This document shows positions 1-6,198 of a stretch of DNA of 9,531 nucleotides, in pieces. Position 1 is the first letter of the stretch; each line of letters opens with the position of its first letter. The notes beneath the pieces are model-generated. The model worked only from the letters and a program-made list of their open reading frames with translations, did no database searches and was not told the origin of the DNA. The DNA lies in the NCBI GenBank assembly GCA_964415045.1, contig CAYPZL010000202.1:1-9531 (forward strand), written 5' to 3'. This stretch comes from CAYPZL01 sp964415045. GTDB taxonomy: Bacteria; Planctomycetota; Phycisphaerae; Sedimentisphaerales; Anaerobacaceae. The position numbers and the translations under genes are program-made.

Positions 1-2
1 CT

Positions 3-341
3 ACGGTCCTTATCGACCATAGGCCCGAGAGCCGGTCGTTCCATATTTTCTACGAGAAATCCGCAGCGTTGCTCAACGGACTCGAAATCATTCTCACATT
101 CACGGACTATGAGAAGACCGACACGGAAATAGGGGCGGTGTATCAAGACCTGGTGCGCCAAGCCGACAGACCCGAGGCCCTCTTCGACGAATTGACGGAC
201 CCGGACCCCGCCCGACGAGTCATGGCGGCCGCGATTCTCGACAGCCGCTACGGCCCGAGATACGACCTCGCCTACGACGCCCTCAACCAGGAAAAGTCCA
301 TCCGCACGCAAGCGAAACAGCTCGTAAGAAAGAGACGGTAA
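3..341 (+). CDS. C-terminal part of an unrecognised protein with a HEAT-like tail (5' partial)
   Basis: The frame is open from the left edge of the window to the TAA at 339-341, so this is most likely the end of a longer gene rather than a 90-residue protein starting at the TTG at 69. The visible 112 residues begin with a strand-like stretch (TVLIDHRPESRSFHIFYEKS). They end in a helical segment with the pattern TDPDPARRVMAAAIL, then DLAYDALNQEKSIRTQAKQL, which resembles the paired helices of HEAT or PBS-lyase-type repeats. The terminus is strongly basic (KQLVRKRR). I see no catalytic motif and no transmembrane segment, and I do not recognise the family. The next gene starts about 290 bases downstream on the same strand, so a shared operon is unlikely but not excluded. 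Confidence 0.6.
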   Translation, partial: TVLIDHRPESRSFHIFYEKSAALLNGLEIILTFTDYEKTDTEIGAVYQDLVRQADRPEALFDELTDPDPARRVMAAAILDSRYGPRYDLAYDALNQEKSIRTQAKQLVRKRR

Positions 342-631
342 CGGGCCAGCCCGTCGCATTCCTGGCCAAGAACAGGGAGCCCGCCCGAACCCGCATCTGC
401 GACTGTGATAGGGTTCCTCCCGGGAGCATCCACGAATGGCACAATGCCCGCTCGCTCGACGGGCGGGTGGCTCGACTGGGTGACGCGGGGGGGCGCCGCT
501 GCAGCGGTGAGCCCTCCCGGTGCGTGGTCGAGGGGAATTGTCGATGGTCGGCGGGGGGGATTTTTGGTATGTTGCTGTCTTGACGTTGTGAGCATGATCG
601 TGGCTGTTTTTGGGTTGCGTTGGAGATGCCG
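342..631. other. Intergenic region upstream of the fused MetF gene
   Basis: About 290 bases, very GC-rich with G runs near 487-493 and 552-558. I see no convincing gene; the open frames here have low-complexity Arg/Gly/Ser composition. Local pairings are a 5-bp hairpin at 446-464 (GCCCG/CGGGC) and a perfect 12-bp palindrome CCGCTGCAGCGG at 496-507, both near what chance gives. A possible -35 (TTGACG, 580-585) has no good -10 at the right distance. I found no B12-box or SAM-riboswitch core, although a corrinoid-linked gene follows. Confidence 0.4.
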
Positions 632-634
632 ATG
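622..634 (+). promoter_or_regulatory. Shine-Dalgarno deciding the start of the fused MetF gene
   Basis: GGAG at 622-625 lies 6 bases before the ATG at 632. Two other in-frame starts exist, TTG at 620 and ATG at 626, but for both the GGAG would lie inside or beside the start codon. ATG 632 is therefore preferred, giving a protein that begins MEQTSLRDKL. Confidence 0.6.
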
Positions 635-3094
635 GAGCAGACGAGTCTCAGGGACAAGCTGAGGGAACGGTCGGGTTTTGTCGTATTGGCCGAACTGACG
701 GGTGGGCCGGGGTTCAGTTTCGCCCCCATCGAAGGCTTTTTGCGGGCTTTCGGGGAGGCGACGTCGGGCGGCGCGAGCCCGATCCCGGCGGCGTTCGATT
801 TCGCCGGAATTTGCCTGCCCCAGAACCCAGGGGGCGTGGCGAACATCGAGCCGGCCGGCGTCATTGACTTTTTGCAGCGGGAGACCCTTTTGGCGGGTCT
901 CGACGTCGTGCCCCACTTGAGCTGCAAGGATTTGAATTCCGACGGGGTGGTCAGCGCGCTGATGGGCTTTCGGAAGCGCGGCGTCGAGAACATCCTGGCG
1001 CTGACCGGCGACAAGCCGACGAAGGCCAAGGGGGTCTTCGAGCTGGAGGCCCTGAGCCTGCTGCAATTGATCGGCCGGATCAACCGGGAGGCGTACATGA
1101 AGGCGCGGCCGGAGGCGCTGGAGGCGGTGCCCCAGTTCTTCGCCGGGGCGGTTGTCTCGCCCTTCAAGTACACCGAAGCCTCGCAGATGCAGCAGTACTA
1201 CAAGATGGAGAAAAAGATCGCTTGCGGCGCCGAGTTTCTCATTACCCAGGTCGGCTGGGACTGGCGCAAGAGCGTCGAGCTGTTCCGGTATCTCGATGAG
1301 GCGGGCCTCAATATCCCCGTGATCGGCAACGTGTACCTGCTGAGCACACTGACGCCGGCGCCGCGCCTGATGCACGACATCAAGCTGCCCGGCTGCTTCG
1401 TCAGCGACGAGCTGCTGGCCACAATCTACAGCGAGAGCGTGGAGGACCACCTGGAACGGGCGGCCCAGCAGGTGGCGATGTACAAGGCGCTGGGGGCGGC
1501 CGGCGTGGACGTCGGCGGCGTACACGACTTCGAGATGTTCGCCAAAATCCTCCGGCGGGCCGAGGAAATCGGAACCGACTGGGAGCCGTTCAGGGACAAC
1601 CTCTCGTGGCCGGCGCAGGAGGCGTTCTACCTCTACGACGACGCGGGAGACCGGGTCGAGCTCACCACGCGCTACCCGACCTTCGGGAAGCGCTTCTTCG
1701 ATTTCTCGCACCGGGCGTTTCTGGACCCGGATCATTTCGGCTTCCACGCGTTCAAAAAGACGATGGCGCTGCTCGGCGCCGACGCCGGCGCCGGCGCGAT
1801 CTACAAGCTCTTCAACAGCAGCGAGAAAGCGTTCAAATATCTGCTGTTCGACTGCGAGGAATGCGGCGACTGCTTTCTGCCCGAGAACTTCGGGCTCTGC
1901 ACCATCGGCGGCTGCGAGAAGGGCATGGACAACGCGCCGTGCGGCGACGCGACCGTGGACGGGCGGTGCGGCAACAATTTGGAGCGCGTCTGCATCGGGG
2001 AGCGCATCTACGAAGCCGCCGCCTCGCAGCGCGACGGACGGCAGCGCCTGCGCGCGATCATCAACCCGCCGCGTAACCCCGCCCTGGAGCACACCTCTTC
2101 TATCGTCAACTACCTGTTCGGGAAGGACCATACCATGCCAAATCCGCTCATCGTCATCGGGGAATCGATCCACGCATCCATTCCCAAGACGGGCAAAATC
2201 ATGAAACAACTACGCGAGCTGGGCAGCGACGCGTACATGCAGTCCAGCCCCCCGCTCGATTACATCAAGGCCCTGATCGAGTCGCAGGCCGACGACGGGG
2301 CCGATTACATCGCCGTCAATCTGGATGCGTTCGGCGAGGACGATCCGCAGGTCGCGGTGGAGATGATGGTCGAGTACGTCAAGCTCGTGCGGCAGTGGGG
2401 GCGCGGCGTCCCGGTCTGCGTCGACAGCAGTGACGACGACGTCCTGGTCGCCGGCCTGAAGGAATGGTACAGCACGGACGAAGAGGTCAAACCGCCGCTG
2501 ATCAACTCGATCAAAGTCTACACCATGGACAACATGCTGCCGCTCAAGAAGGAATTCGAGTTCTCGTTCGTCGGCCTGCTCGTTAGCGAGTCGAAGGCCA
2601 TGGGCCCGGGCGGGTCGCATTCGGTCGACGAGCTGTACACCCTGGCCAAGCAGCTCTTCGAAGCGGCGGTCGGCGGGCATGGATTCAAGCCCGAGCAGAT
2701 CTTCTTCGACTCCACGGTGTTCCCGCTGGCCATCGACATGCCCATGGAGCCGGGCGTGCCCGGGTACACCTATCGCACGTTCGAGACCATCCGCAGGATC
2801 AAGAGCGACCGACAGATGAAGGGCGTGCATTTTTCGCTGGGCGTGAGCAACTCGGTGCGCGACCTGCCGGCCCGGCGCATCGGCGTCTGCCGCGCGTACG
2901 TCGCCAAGGCCATGGAGTACGGCCTCGACGCCGGCATCGTCAACACCGCCCACAAGTACGGCTCCGTCGAGCCCGCCCCGGAACTGATGGAGCTCGTTGA
3001 CGCCTACGCCAAACTCGACGGCTCCCCCGAAAGAACCACCAAAGCCATGGAGCTAATGGGAAAATTCTGCCAGGAAAACCGAAAACCGTCATAG
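632..3094 (+). CDS. metF: Fused methylenetetrahydrofolate reductase (MetF) - MetV-like Cys-rich domain - pterin-binding methyltransferase
   Basis: 820 residues. Residues 1 to about 300 are a MetF/MTHFR barrel that should reduce 5,10-methylene-tetrahydrofolate to 5-methyl-tetrahydrofolate with FAD. The usual key residues are in place: Glu21 (LAELTGG), Asp127 (LALTGDKP) and Gln206 (ITQVGWD). Then comes a MetV-like region with eight cysteines between 408 and 454 (CEECGDC at 408-414, then Cys423, 428, 437, 446, 454), enough for Fe-S or zinc sites. From Met502 to about 810 follows a second barrel of the pterin-binding MeTr/AcsE/MtrH type, with IGESIHAS, VNLDAF (Asn563), VDSSDDD (Asp598), FFDST (Asp693) and LGVSNSV (Asn740) matching the order of folate-binding motifs in that family. 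No cobalamin-binding domain is present, so a separate corrinoid protein must accept the methyl group. No signal peptide: cytoplasmic. The domain calls are strong; the joint reaction is inferred. MetF, MetV and MeTr are usually separate proteins. Confidence 0.92.
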   Translation: MEQTSLRDKLRERSGFVVLAELTGGPGFSFAPIEGFLRAFGEATSGGASPIPAAFDFAGICLPQNPGGVANIEPAGVIDFLQRETLLAGLDVVPHLSCKDLNSDGVVSALMGFRKRGVENILALTGDKPTKAKGVFELEALSLLQLIGRINREAYMKARPEALEAVPQFFAGAVVSPFKYTEASQMQQYYKMEKKIACGAEFLITQVGWDWRKSVELFRYLDEAGLNIPVIGNVYLLSTLTPAPRLMHDIKLPGCFVSDELLATIYSESVEDHLERAAQQVAMYKALGAAGVDVGGVHDFEMFAKILRRAEEIGTDWEPFRDNLSWPAQEAFYLYDDAGDRVELTTRYPTFGKRFFDFSHRAFLDPDHFGFHAFKKTMALLGADAGAGAIYKLFNSSEKAFKYLLFDCEECGDCFLPENFGLCTIGGCEKGMDNAPCGDATVDGRCGNNLERVCIGERIYEAAASQRDGRQRLRAIINPPRNPALEHTSSIVNYLFGKDHTMPNPLIVIGESIHASIPKTGKIMKQLRELGSDAYMQSSPPLDYIKALIESQADDGADYIAVNLDAFGEDDPQVAVEMMVEYVKLVRQWGRGVPVCVDSSDDDVLVAGLKEWYSTDEEVKPPLINSIKVYTMDNMLPLKKEFEFSFVGLLVSESKAMGPGGSHSVDELYTLAKQLFEAAVGGHGFKPEQIFFDSTVFPLAIDMPMEPGVPGYTYRTFETIRRIKSDRQMKGVHFSLGVSNSVRDLPARRIGVCRAYVAKAMEYGLDAGIVNTAHKYGSVEPAPELMELVDAYAKLDGSPERTTKAMELMGKFCQENRKPS
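2120..2137 (+). promoter_or_regulatory. Internal Shine-Dalgarno and ATG at the MetV/methyltransferase domain boundary
   Basis: GGGAAGGA at 2120-2127 sits 7 bases before an in-frame ATG at 2135. That ATG is codon 502, right where the pterin-binding domain begins (MPNPLIVIGESIHAS). Initiation here would give a free methyltransferase of 319 residues. It could be a relic of an ancestral separate gene that became fused, or a working internal start. The sequence shows the site; its use is inference. Confidence 0.45.
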
Positions 3095-3241
3095 AACCGA
3101 CGCAAGAATGAAGAAACCCATGTGGAGATAGAACCGGAGGGAGCCATCTCAGAGAATGACAGGCAGCAAGAAAATCGTGATTATCGCCGGGCCCAACGGG
3201 GCAGGGAAAACCATCTTCGCCCGGGAATTTCTGCCGCGAGA

Positions 3242-3253
3242 GGCCGACTGCCC
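3242..3253 (+). other. Deletion junction with 12-bp dual reading (zeta-like gene)
   Basis: The 12 bases GGCCGACTGCCC make family-like protein in both frames. In the upstream frame they finish READCP; in the downstream frame they give GRLP, leading into KLIASGDNA. This is what a deletion between two copies of a short direct repeat would leave. The lost copy is not visible, so the repeat is inferred. Confidence 0.55.
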
Positions 3254-3267
3254 AAGCTCATTGCTTC

Positions 3268-3283
3268 AGGAGATAACGCATGA
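3268..3283 (+). promoter_or_regulatory. Shine-Dalgarno and ATGA stop/start overlap
   Basis: AGGAG at 3268-3272 lies 7 bases before the ATG at 3280. The ATG shares bases with the TGA (3281-3283) that ended the ancestral zeta-like frame. The ATGA overlap marks former translational coupling, and the strong ribosome site can still serve the downstream gene on its own. Confidence 0.7.
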
Positions 3284-3462
3284 TCAAACGATCTCACGGG
3301 TCGAAGGACCCGGACATTATCGCATCGGAGGCGGCCCTGCGTCGGGCGGCCCGCCGGGCCCGGCAAATTGGACTTGAGACAGGCACGCCGGTGTACGTGC
3401 TGAAAAAAGGTCAGATCGTTGACCTAATCGAGCAACAGCGGCGCAATGCTAAGGCAAAGTGA
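3280..3462 (+). CDS. Small partner protein of the zeta-like ATPase (possible antitoxin)
   Basis: 60 residues, intact, beginning MIKRSHGSKDPDIIASEAALRRAARRA. It has a charged amphipathic helix (about 12-34) followed by two short strands (TPVYVLKKGQIVDL) and a basic tail (RRNAKAK). Small proteins of this layout commonly sit directly after zeta-like/COG4185 ATPase genes, so a partner or antitoxin role is the best guess; I know no tested function. The start is firm: a good Shine-Dalgarno and an ATGA overlap with the old toxin frame. The upstream toxin is broken, so this is an orphan partner. It ends 4 bases before the preferred start of the nucleotidyltransferase gene. Confidence 0.75.
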   Translation: MIKRSHGSKDPDIIASEAALRRAARRARQIGLETGTPVYVLKKGQIVDLIEQQRRNAKAK

Positions 3463-3466
3463 AATC

Positions 3467-3832
3467 ATGAGCCCACGCCCCGAGTCGCATCCCCCTGACC
3501 CGTCAGTTTTAGCGGTCGTTCGGCGGTACCTGCGCAACCTCGCGGGGCAGGGCATTGCCACGCGGATGGGAGTCCTCTTTGGCTCGTACGCCTCGGGCCA
3601 CCCGGACCAGTGGAGCGATATCGATCTGTTGGTAGTCTCGCCCGTCTTCGACGGTGCGTTCTCGCGCGAGGCCGTGAACTGTCTATGGCGGGTGGCCGCC
3701 CGAACGGACAGCCGGATCGAGCCAATTTCCTGTGGTCAGCGGCAATGGACGGAAGACTCAGCCACGCCCCTGCTCGAAATCGTTCGCCGGGAAGGAGTGC
3801 CAGTCCTGCCTGATGACGATGCCGGCAGTTAG
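3467..3832 (+). CDS. Minimal nucleotidyltransferase (MNT-type)
   Basis: 121 residues from ATG 3467. An upstream in-frame ATG at 3446 would add 7 residues and overlap the previous gene by 17 bases; neither start has a strong ribosome site. The protein is a single minimal nucleotidyltransferase domain: helix VLAVVRRYLRNLAGQ, then LFGSYASGHPDQWSDIDLLVV, holding the GS pair (39-40) and the metal-binding DID (51-53), with a likely third carboxylate at Glu85 in RIEPIS. Such proteins transfer a nucleotide to another molecule and are often one half of MNT/HEPN toxin-antitoxin pairs, where MNT can AMPylate the HEPN toxin. No HEPN gene is visible next to it. It follows the zeta-partner gene by 4 bases and is probably co-transcribed. 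The fold call is firm; the role is inferred. Confidence 0.85.
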   Translation: MSPRPESHPPDPSVLAVVRRYLRNLAGQGIATRMGVLFGSYASGHPDQWSDIDLLVVSPVFDGAFSREAVNCLWRVAARTDSRIEPISCGQRQWTEDSATPLLEIVRREGVPVLPDDDAGS

Positions 3833-4052
3833 CGTCCGGGTGCCGATACGCCATTATGCCGCCGAGAACGACACGCCAGCACAGCGATCACTCCTGAGCG
3901 TTATCCCGTGGCCGTAACATCCGGGCTCTATCTTCTGCGCCCCTGGAATTGCCGCAAATCTGCGAACCGATGCCCCTTGTCGTAGTGTTAATATGGTATG
4001 CCTATGGGCTTACAGATATTACTAAGGCACTTCGATCCGGGTACGGACTCTT

Positions 4053-4068
4053 AAGGAAGCACGACATG
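4053..4068 (+). promoter_or_regulatory. Shine-Dalgarno and start of the cupredoxin gene
   Basis: AAGGA at 4053-4057 lies 8 bases before ATG 4066. The frame is open upstream to 3949, but the added 39 residues would put a non-signal sequence in front of a clear signal peptide, so 4066 is preferred. The 3833-4065 stretch holds no gene that I can see; it has an AT-richer patch near 3985-4025 where a promoter could lie, without a clear -35/-10 pair. Confidence 0.6.
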
Positions 4069-4826
4069 AATACTTCTGAACTGAATAAATCCGGTTTTTT
4101 CCTGGCAAGCGTTCTGCTCGCGATTTGCGCCGTGGCCGCCGGGCAATCGGCGGACGTGGCCTGGACGTTTGGGAATGTGGGTTTTTCCTCGTATCGATTA
4201 GACGCTTTCGAGCCCGGCGATCTCGATTTTCCGTCGCTGGGCACGCAGGACCCGACGTTGCCTCTGGAACTGGGCCGGCGCTATCAGGTTAGGGTGACCA
4301 ACTACCGGGCCCACCCCTTCGAGGTCCTGGCCAAGGGCAACTCAGCCTCGCAGGACAGGGTGCTTCTGTCGATGGCGGTCGCGGGGCCTTTCGAGTTCGA
4401 CCCGCAGGTGGGCTGGGAAGATGACGGCCAGGGCACGGTGCGGTTCACGCTAACCGCGGCTCTGTACGAGGCCATGCTGGAGGGCGGGCGCATCCCGGGC
4501 TACCGTTGCCGGCCGCACGCGGCCACGATGCGGGGGAATTTCACCGTGACCGGCCTGCCCGTCGCCGAACGCATCGAACCATCGGCCATCCGGATCGACC
4601 TGGAGCCGGTGACCTCGGGCCTGACGGCCGGCTGTTCGTCGCCGATCTGCTCACCGGCCGAATCGAGGAGCTTCTTATCGGCCCGGAGCGGCAGAGCCCG
4701 GGCCTGTACGTCAAGGGATTCGGACAGGACCGCCACGGAGAGATATACGTCCTGGCCGGCTCGGCCCTGGGCCCGTACGGCAGTACCGGTGTCGTTCTTA
4801 AAGTGACCGGCCCGGCCGAACAATAG
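4066..4826 (+). pseudogene. Secreted cupredoxin / PQQ-type sugar dehydrogenase fusion, internal deletion and frameshift
   Basis: The first frame starts with a signal peptide (MNTSELNKSGFFLASVLLA, cut near residues 26-29). It continues as a type I copper (cupredoxin-like) domain with the expected ligands: His83 in NYRAHPFEV, then Cys148, His151 and Met155 in GYRCRPHAATMRG. It then enters what looks like the first strand of a glucose/sorbosone dehydrogenase beta-propeller (IDLEPVTSGLTA). From about 4617 the sense passes to another frame: GPDGRLFVADLLTGRIEEL, then LYVKGFGQDRHGEIYVL, LGPYGSTGVVLKVTGPAEQ and TAG at 4824. That is the typical end of the same propeller family. Roughly 1 kb of propeller is therefore missing. 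The first frame runs on to 4806 as low-complexity Arg/Ser/Ala sequence. A secreted copper protein could still be made, but with a nonsense tail. It faces the DUF1501 gene tail to tail, 33 bases apart. Confidence 0.7.
4617..4629 (+). other. Deletion junction with 13-bp dual reading (dehydrogenase)
   Basis: GGGCCTGACGGCC completes TSGLTA in the upstream frame, the usual opening of the propeller, and GPDG in the downstream frame, leading into RLFVADLLTG near the usual end. Both readings fit their part of the family over the same bases, as expected after recombination between two short direct repeats. The ancestral copies are inferred. Confidence 0.55.
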
Positions 4827-4859
4827 ACAGCCGTGTTTGCGGGATCTCGGACCCTGTAC

Positions 4860-6182
4860 TTACATAATCTCCGTGAGGCGGCCGGGACCTTCTTTGGGCG
4901 CGGGCATGACTTTGACCTGCAATCCGCGCGGGTTGGGCAGGGGGCCGTCGGGATCGATGCCGAGCAATTGATACATGCTGCCGAGCAGGTCTTGCGGATA
5001 GACGGGACGTTCGGTTACCTCGGTGCCCTTTTCGTTCGAAGCGCCGATGACGCGTCCGCCCTTGAATCCGCCGCCGGCAACGACAGCGGAGAAGCATTTG
5101 CCGTAATGCGACCGGCCCCCGTTCCAGGGCGGGTTCCACTGGACCTTCGGGCCGCGACCGAACTCCCCGCTCCACCAGACGATCGTGGTATCGAGCAGGC
5201 CCCGCTGGGAGAGATCTTCCAGCAGCGTGGCCATCCCGGCGTCCATCTCCGGCAGCTTGCGGCGCATGGTCTCGAAGTGCTGCTTGTGGGTGTCCCAGCC
5301 CTTGTAGTTGATGGTGACGTAGGGCACGCCGTGCTCGACGAGCCGCCGCGCGACCAGGCAGGACTGGCCGAAGGTGTTGCGGCCGTAGCGATCCCGGACC
5401 TCGTCCTCTTCGTCGGACAGATCGAACAGCTTCCGGGCGTCGCCGAACATCAGGTTGTAGGCGTTCTCCTCGCACTGGTCGAGTTTGGCGAAGTGCGGAT
5501 TGTCCGGCATGGCCTTGCCAAGCGAATCGAGAGATTTGAGCAACTCGCGCCGGCTGCGCTGCCGCTGGTCGGAGATGCCCTTGGCGACGATCCCCTCCAC
5601 GGCAAACGGCGTCCGCGCCGGATCGCCGCCCGTGGCGAACGGTTTGTAGCGCGGCCCCAGGAAGCCGGCCTCGGAGAAGCGGCCCTGCGGCTGGGTCAGG
5701 ACGATGTAGGGCGGGACCAGCCCTTTGTATCCGCTTTCGTATCCCTTGAACCGGGACACAACGGCGCCGACACAGGGAAAAACGAGCCGGCCGGGCTCGC
5801 GTCCGGTCTGCACGATGTACGAGGCCGTCTCGTGCGCGTTGATCCCGTGGGTCATGCTGCGAATGATGGCATACTTGTCGGCCTGCTGCGCGAGTTTCGG
5901 GAGCAGCTCGCCGATCCGGATGCCGTCCACGTTGGTGGCGATGGGTTTGTTGAGGGGCCCGCAATAATCGTAGCCGGCGTCCGGCTTGGGGTCGAAGGTG
6001 TCGAGATGGGACGGCCCACCCCACATCCAGATTTGTATGACCGATTTGGCCTTGCCTAGTACCGGTGCGGCCTGCACGCGGCGCCCGAGGGGATCGATCA
6101 GCGCCAGGGCGGCAGTCCCGAGCAGTCCTCGTTGCAGCGCCTCACGCCGGGTTATGCAATCCGTATCCCGTTGCTTTTCCAT
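4860..6182 (-). CDS. DUF1501 family exported protein (alkaline-phosphatase-like fold)
   Basis: 440 residues, a normal length for DUF1501. The N-terminus has a Tat-like export signal (TRREALQRGLLGTAALAL, twin Arg at 12-13, end near residue 39). Family motifs appear in order: GGPSHLDTFDPKP (55-67), RSMTHGINAHE (108-118), GWDTH (295-299), GEFGR (339-343), GGRSHYGKCFSAVVAGGG (355-372) and a closing PQDLLGSMYQLLGID. These Asp/His-rich motifs match the metal site of the sulfatase/alkaline phosphatase superfamily, but no DUF1501 reaction is known to me. It lies 16 bases after the DUF1549/DUF1553 gene and is surely co-transcribed; this pairing is standard in Planctomycetota, suggesting that the two exported proteins act together. 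The start ATG at 6182 has AAGGGA 8 bases upstream on the - strand. Confidence 0.93.
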   Translation of the reverse strand: MEKQRDTDCITRREALQRGLLGTAALALIDPLGRRVQAAPVLGKAKSVIQIWMWGGPSHLDTFDPKPDAGYDYCGPLNKPIATNVDGIRIGELLPKLAQQADKYAIIRSMTHGINAHETASYIVQTGREPGRLVFPCVGAVVSRFKGYESGYKGLVPPYIVLTQPQGRFSEAGFLGPRYKPFATGGDPARTPFAVEGIVAKGISDQRQRSRRELLKSLDSLGKAMPDNPHFAKLDQCEENAYNLMFGDARKLFDLSDEEDEVRDRYGRNTFGQSCLVARRLVEHGVPYVTINYKGWDTHKQHFETMRRKLPEMDAGMATLLEDLSQRGLLDTTIVWWSGEFGRGPKVQWNPPWNGGRSHYGKCFSAVVAGGGFKGGRVIGASNEKGTEVTERPVYPQDLLGSMYQLLGIDPDGPLPNPRGLQVKVMPAPKEGPGRLTEIM

Positions 6183-6196
6183 AGGAGCGTTCCCTT
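6182..6196 (-). promoter_or_regulatory. Shine-Dalgarno of the DUF1501 gene
   Basis: On the - strand AAGGGA (6196-6191) lies 8 bases before the ATG at 6182-6180, inside the 16-base gap after the DUF1549/DUF1553 stop codon. This supports translation from one two-gene message. Confidence 0.55.
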
Positions 6197-6198
6197 AC

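Larger units (their letters stand above)
3156..3283 (+). pseudogene. Zeta-toxin-like ATPase, internal deletion (head and tail only)
   Basis: The head reads MTGSKKIVIIAGPNGAGKT, a complete Walker A P-loop at residues 12-19, followed by FAREFLPREADCP, typical of zeta-toxin-like / COG4185 ATPases that use ATP to phosphorylate a small substrate. Family members run to roughly 190-200 residues. Here, after residue 33, the frame turns into meaningless sequence. In another frame, 3242-3283 reads GRLPKLIASGDNA and a TGA, which looks like the usual C-terminus of the same family (after the YDNSG-type stretch). The middle, about 450 bases, is therefore missing and the two ends are out of frame. The TGA overlaps the ATG of the next gene, as in an intact translationally coupled pair. 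The product cannot be active. The formal frame stays open to 3377, but that extension is read-through of the downstream gene. Confidence 0.75.

Noticed and set aside
496..507. Perfect 12-bp palindrome CCGCTGCAGCGG as an operator
   Set aside because: About two perfect 12-bp palindromes are expected by chance in a window of this size, and there is no second copy or promoter to anchor it.
342..631. Cobalamin or SAM riboswitch upstream of the methyl-folate gene
   Set aside because: It would fit the biology, but I could not find the conserved cores or a convincing pairing scheme.
272..2209. 645-residue open frame on the - strand
   Set aside because: It lies antisense to the well-supported MetF fusion. 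Its composition is biased to Arg/Val/Ala/Leu with no recognisable domain, as expected of a shadow of a high-GC gene.
3095..3155. Terminator after the MetF fusion gene (GAGAT/ATCTC pairing)
   Set aside because: Five-bp stem with a long loop and no T run; not better than chance.
3284..3377. Extension of the zeta-like frame to 73 residues
   Set aside because: After residue 33 the reading has no family resemblance and runs through the downstream small gene in another frame.
4833..6059. 408-residue open frame on the + strand, and another of 408 residues on the - strand at 4798-6024
   Set aside because: Both overlap the DUF1501 gene, whose motifs and export signal are clear; neither shadow shows a family motif.
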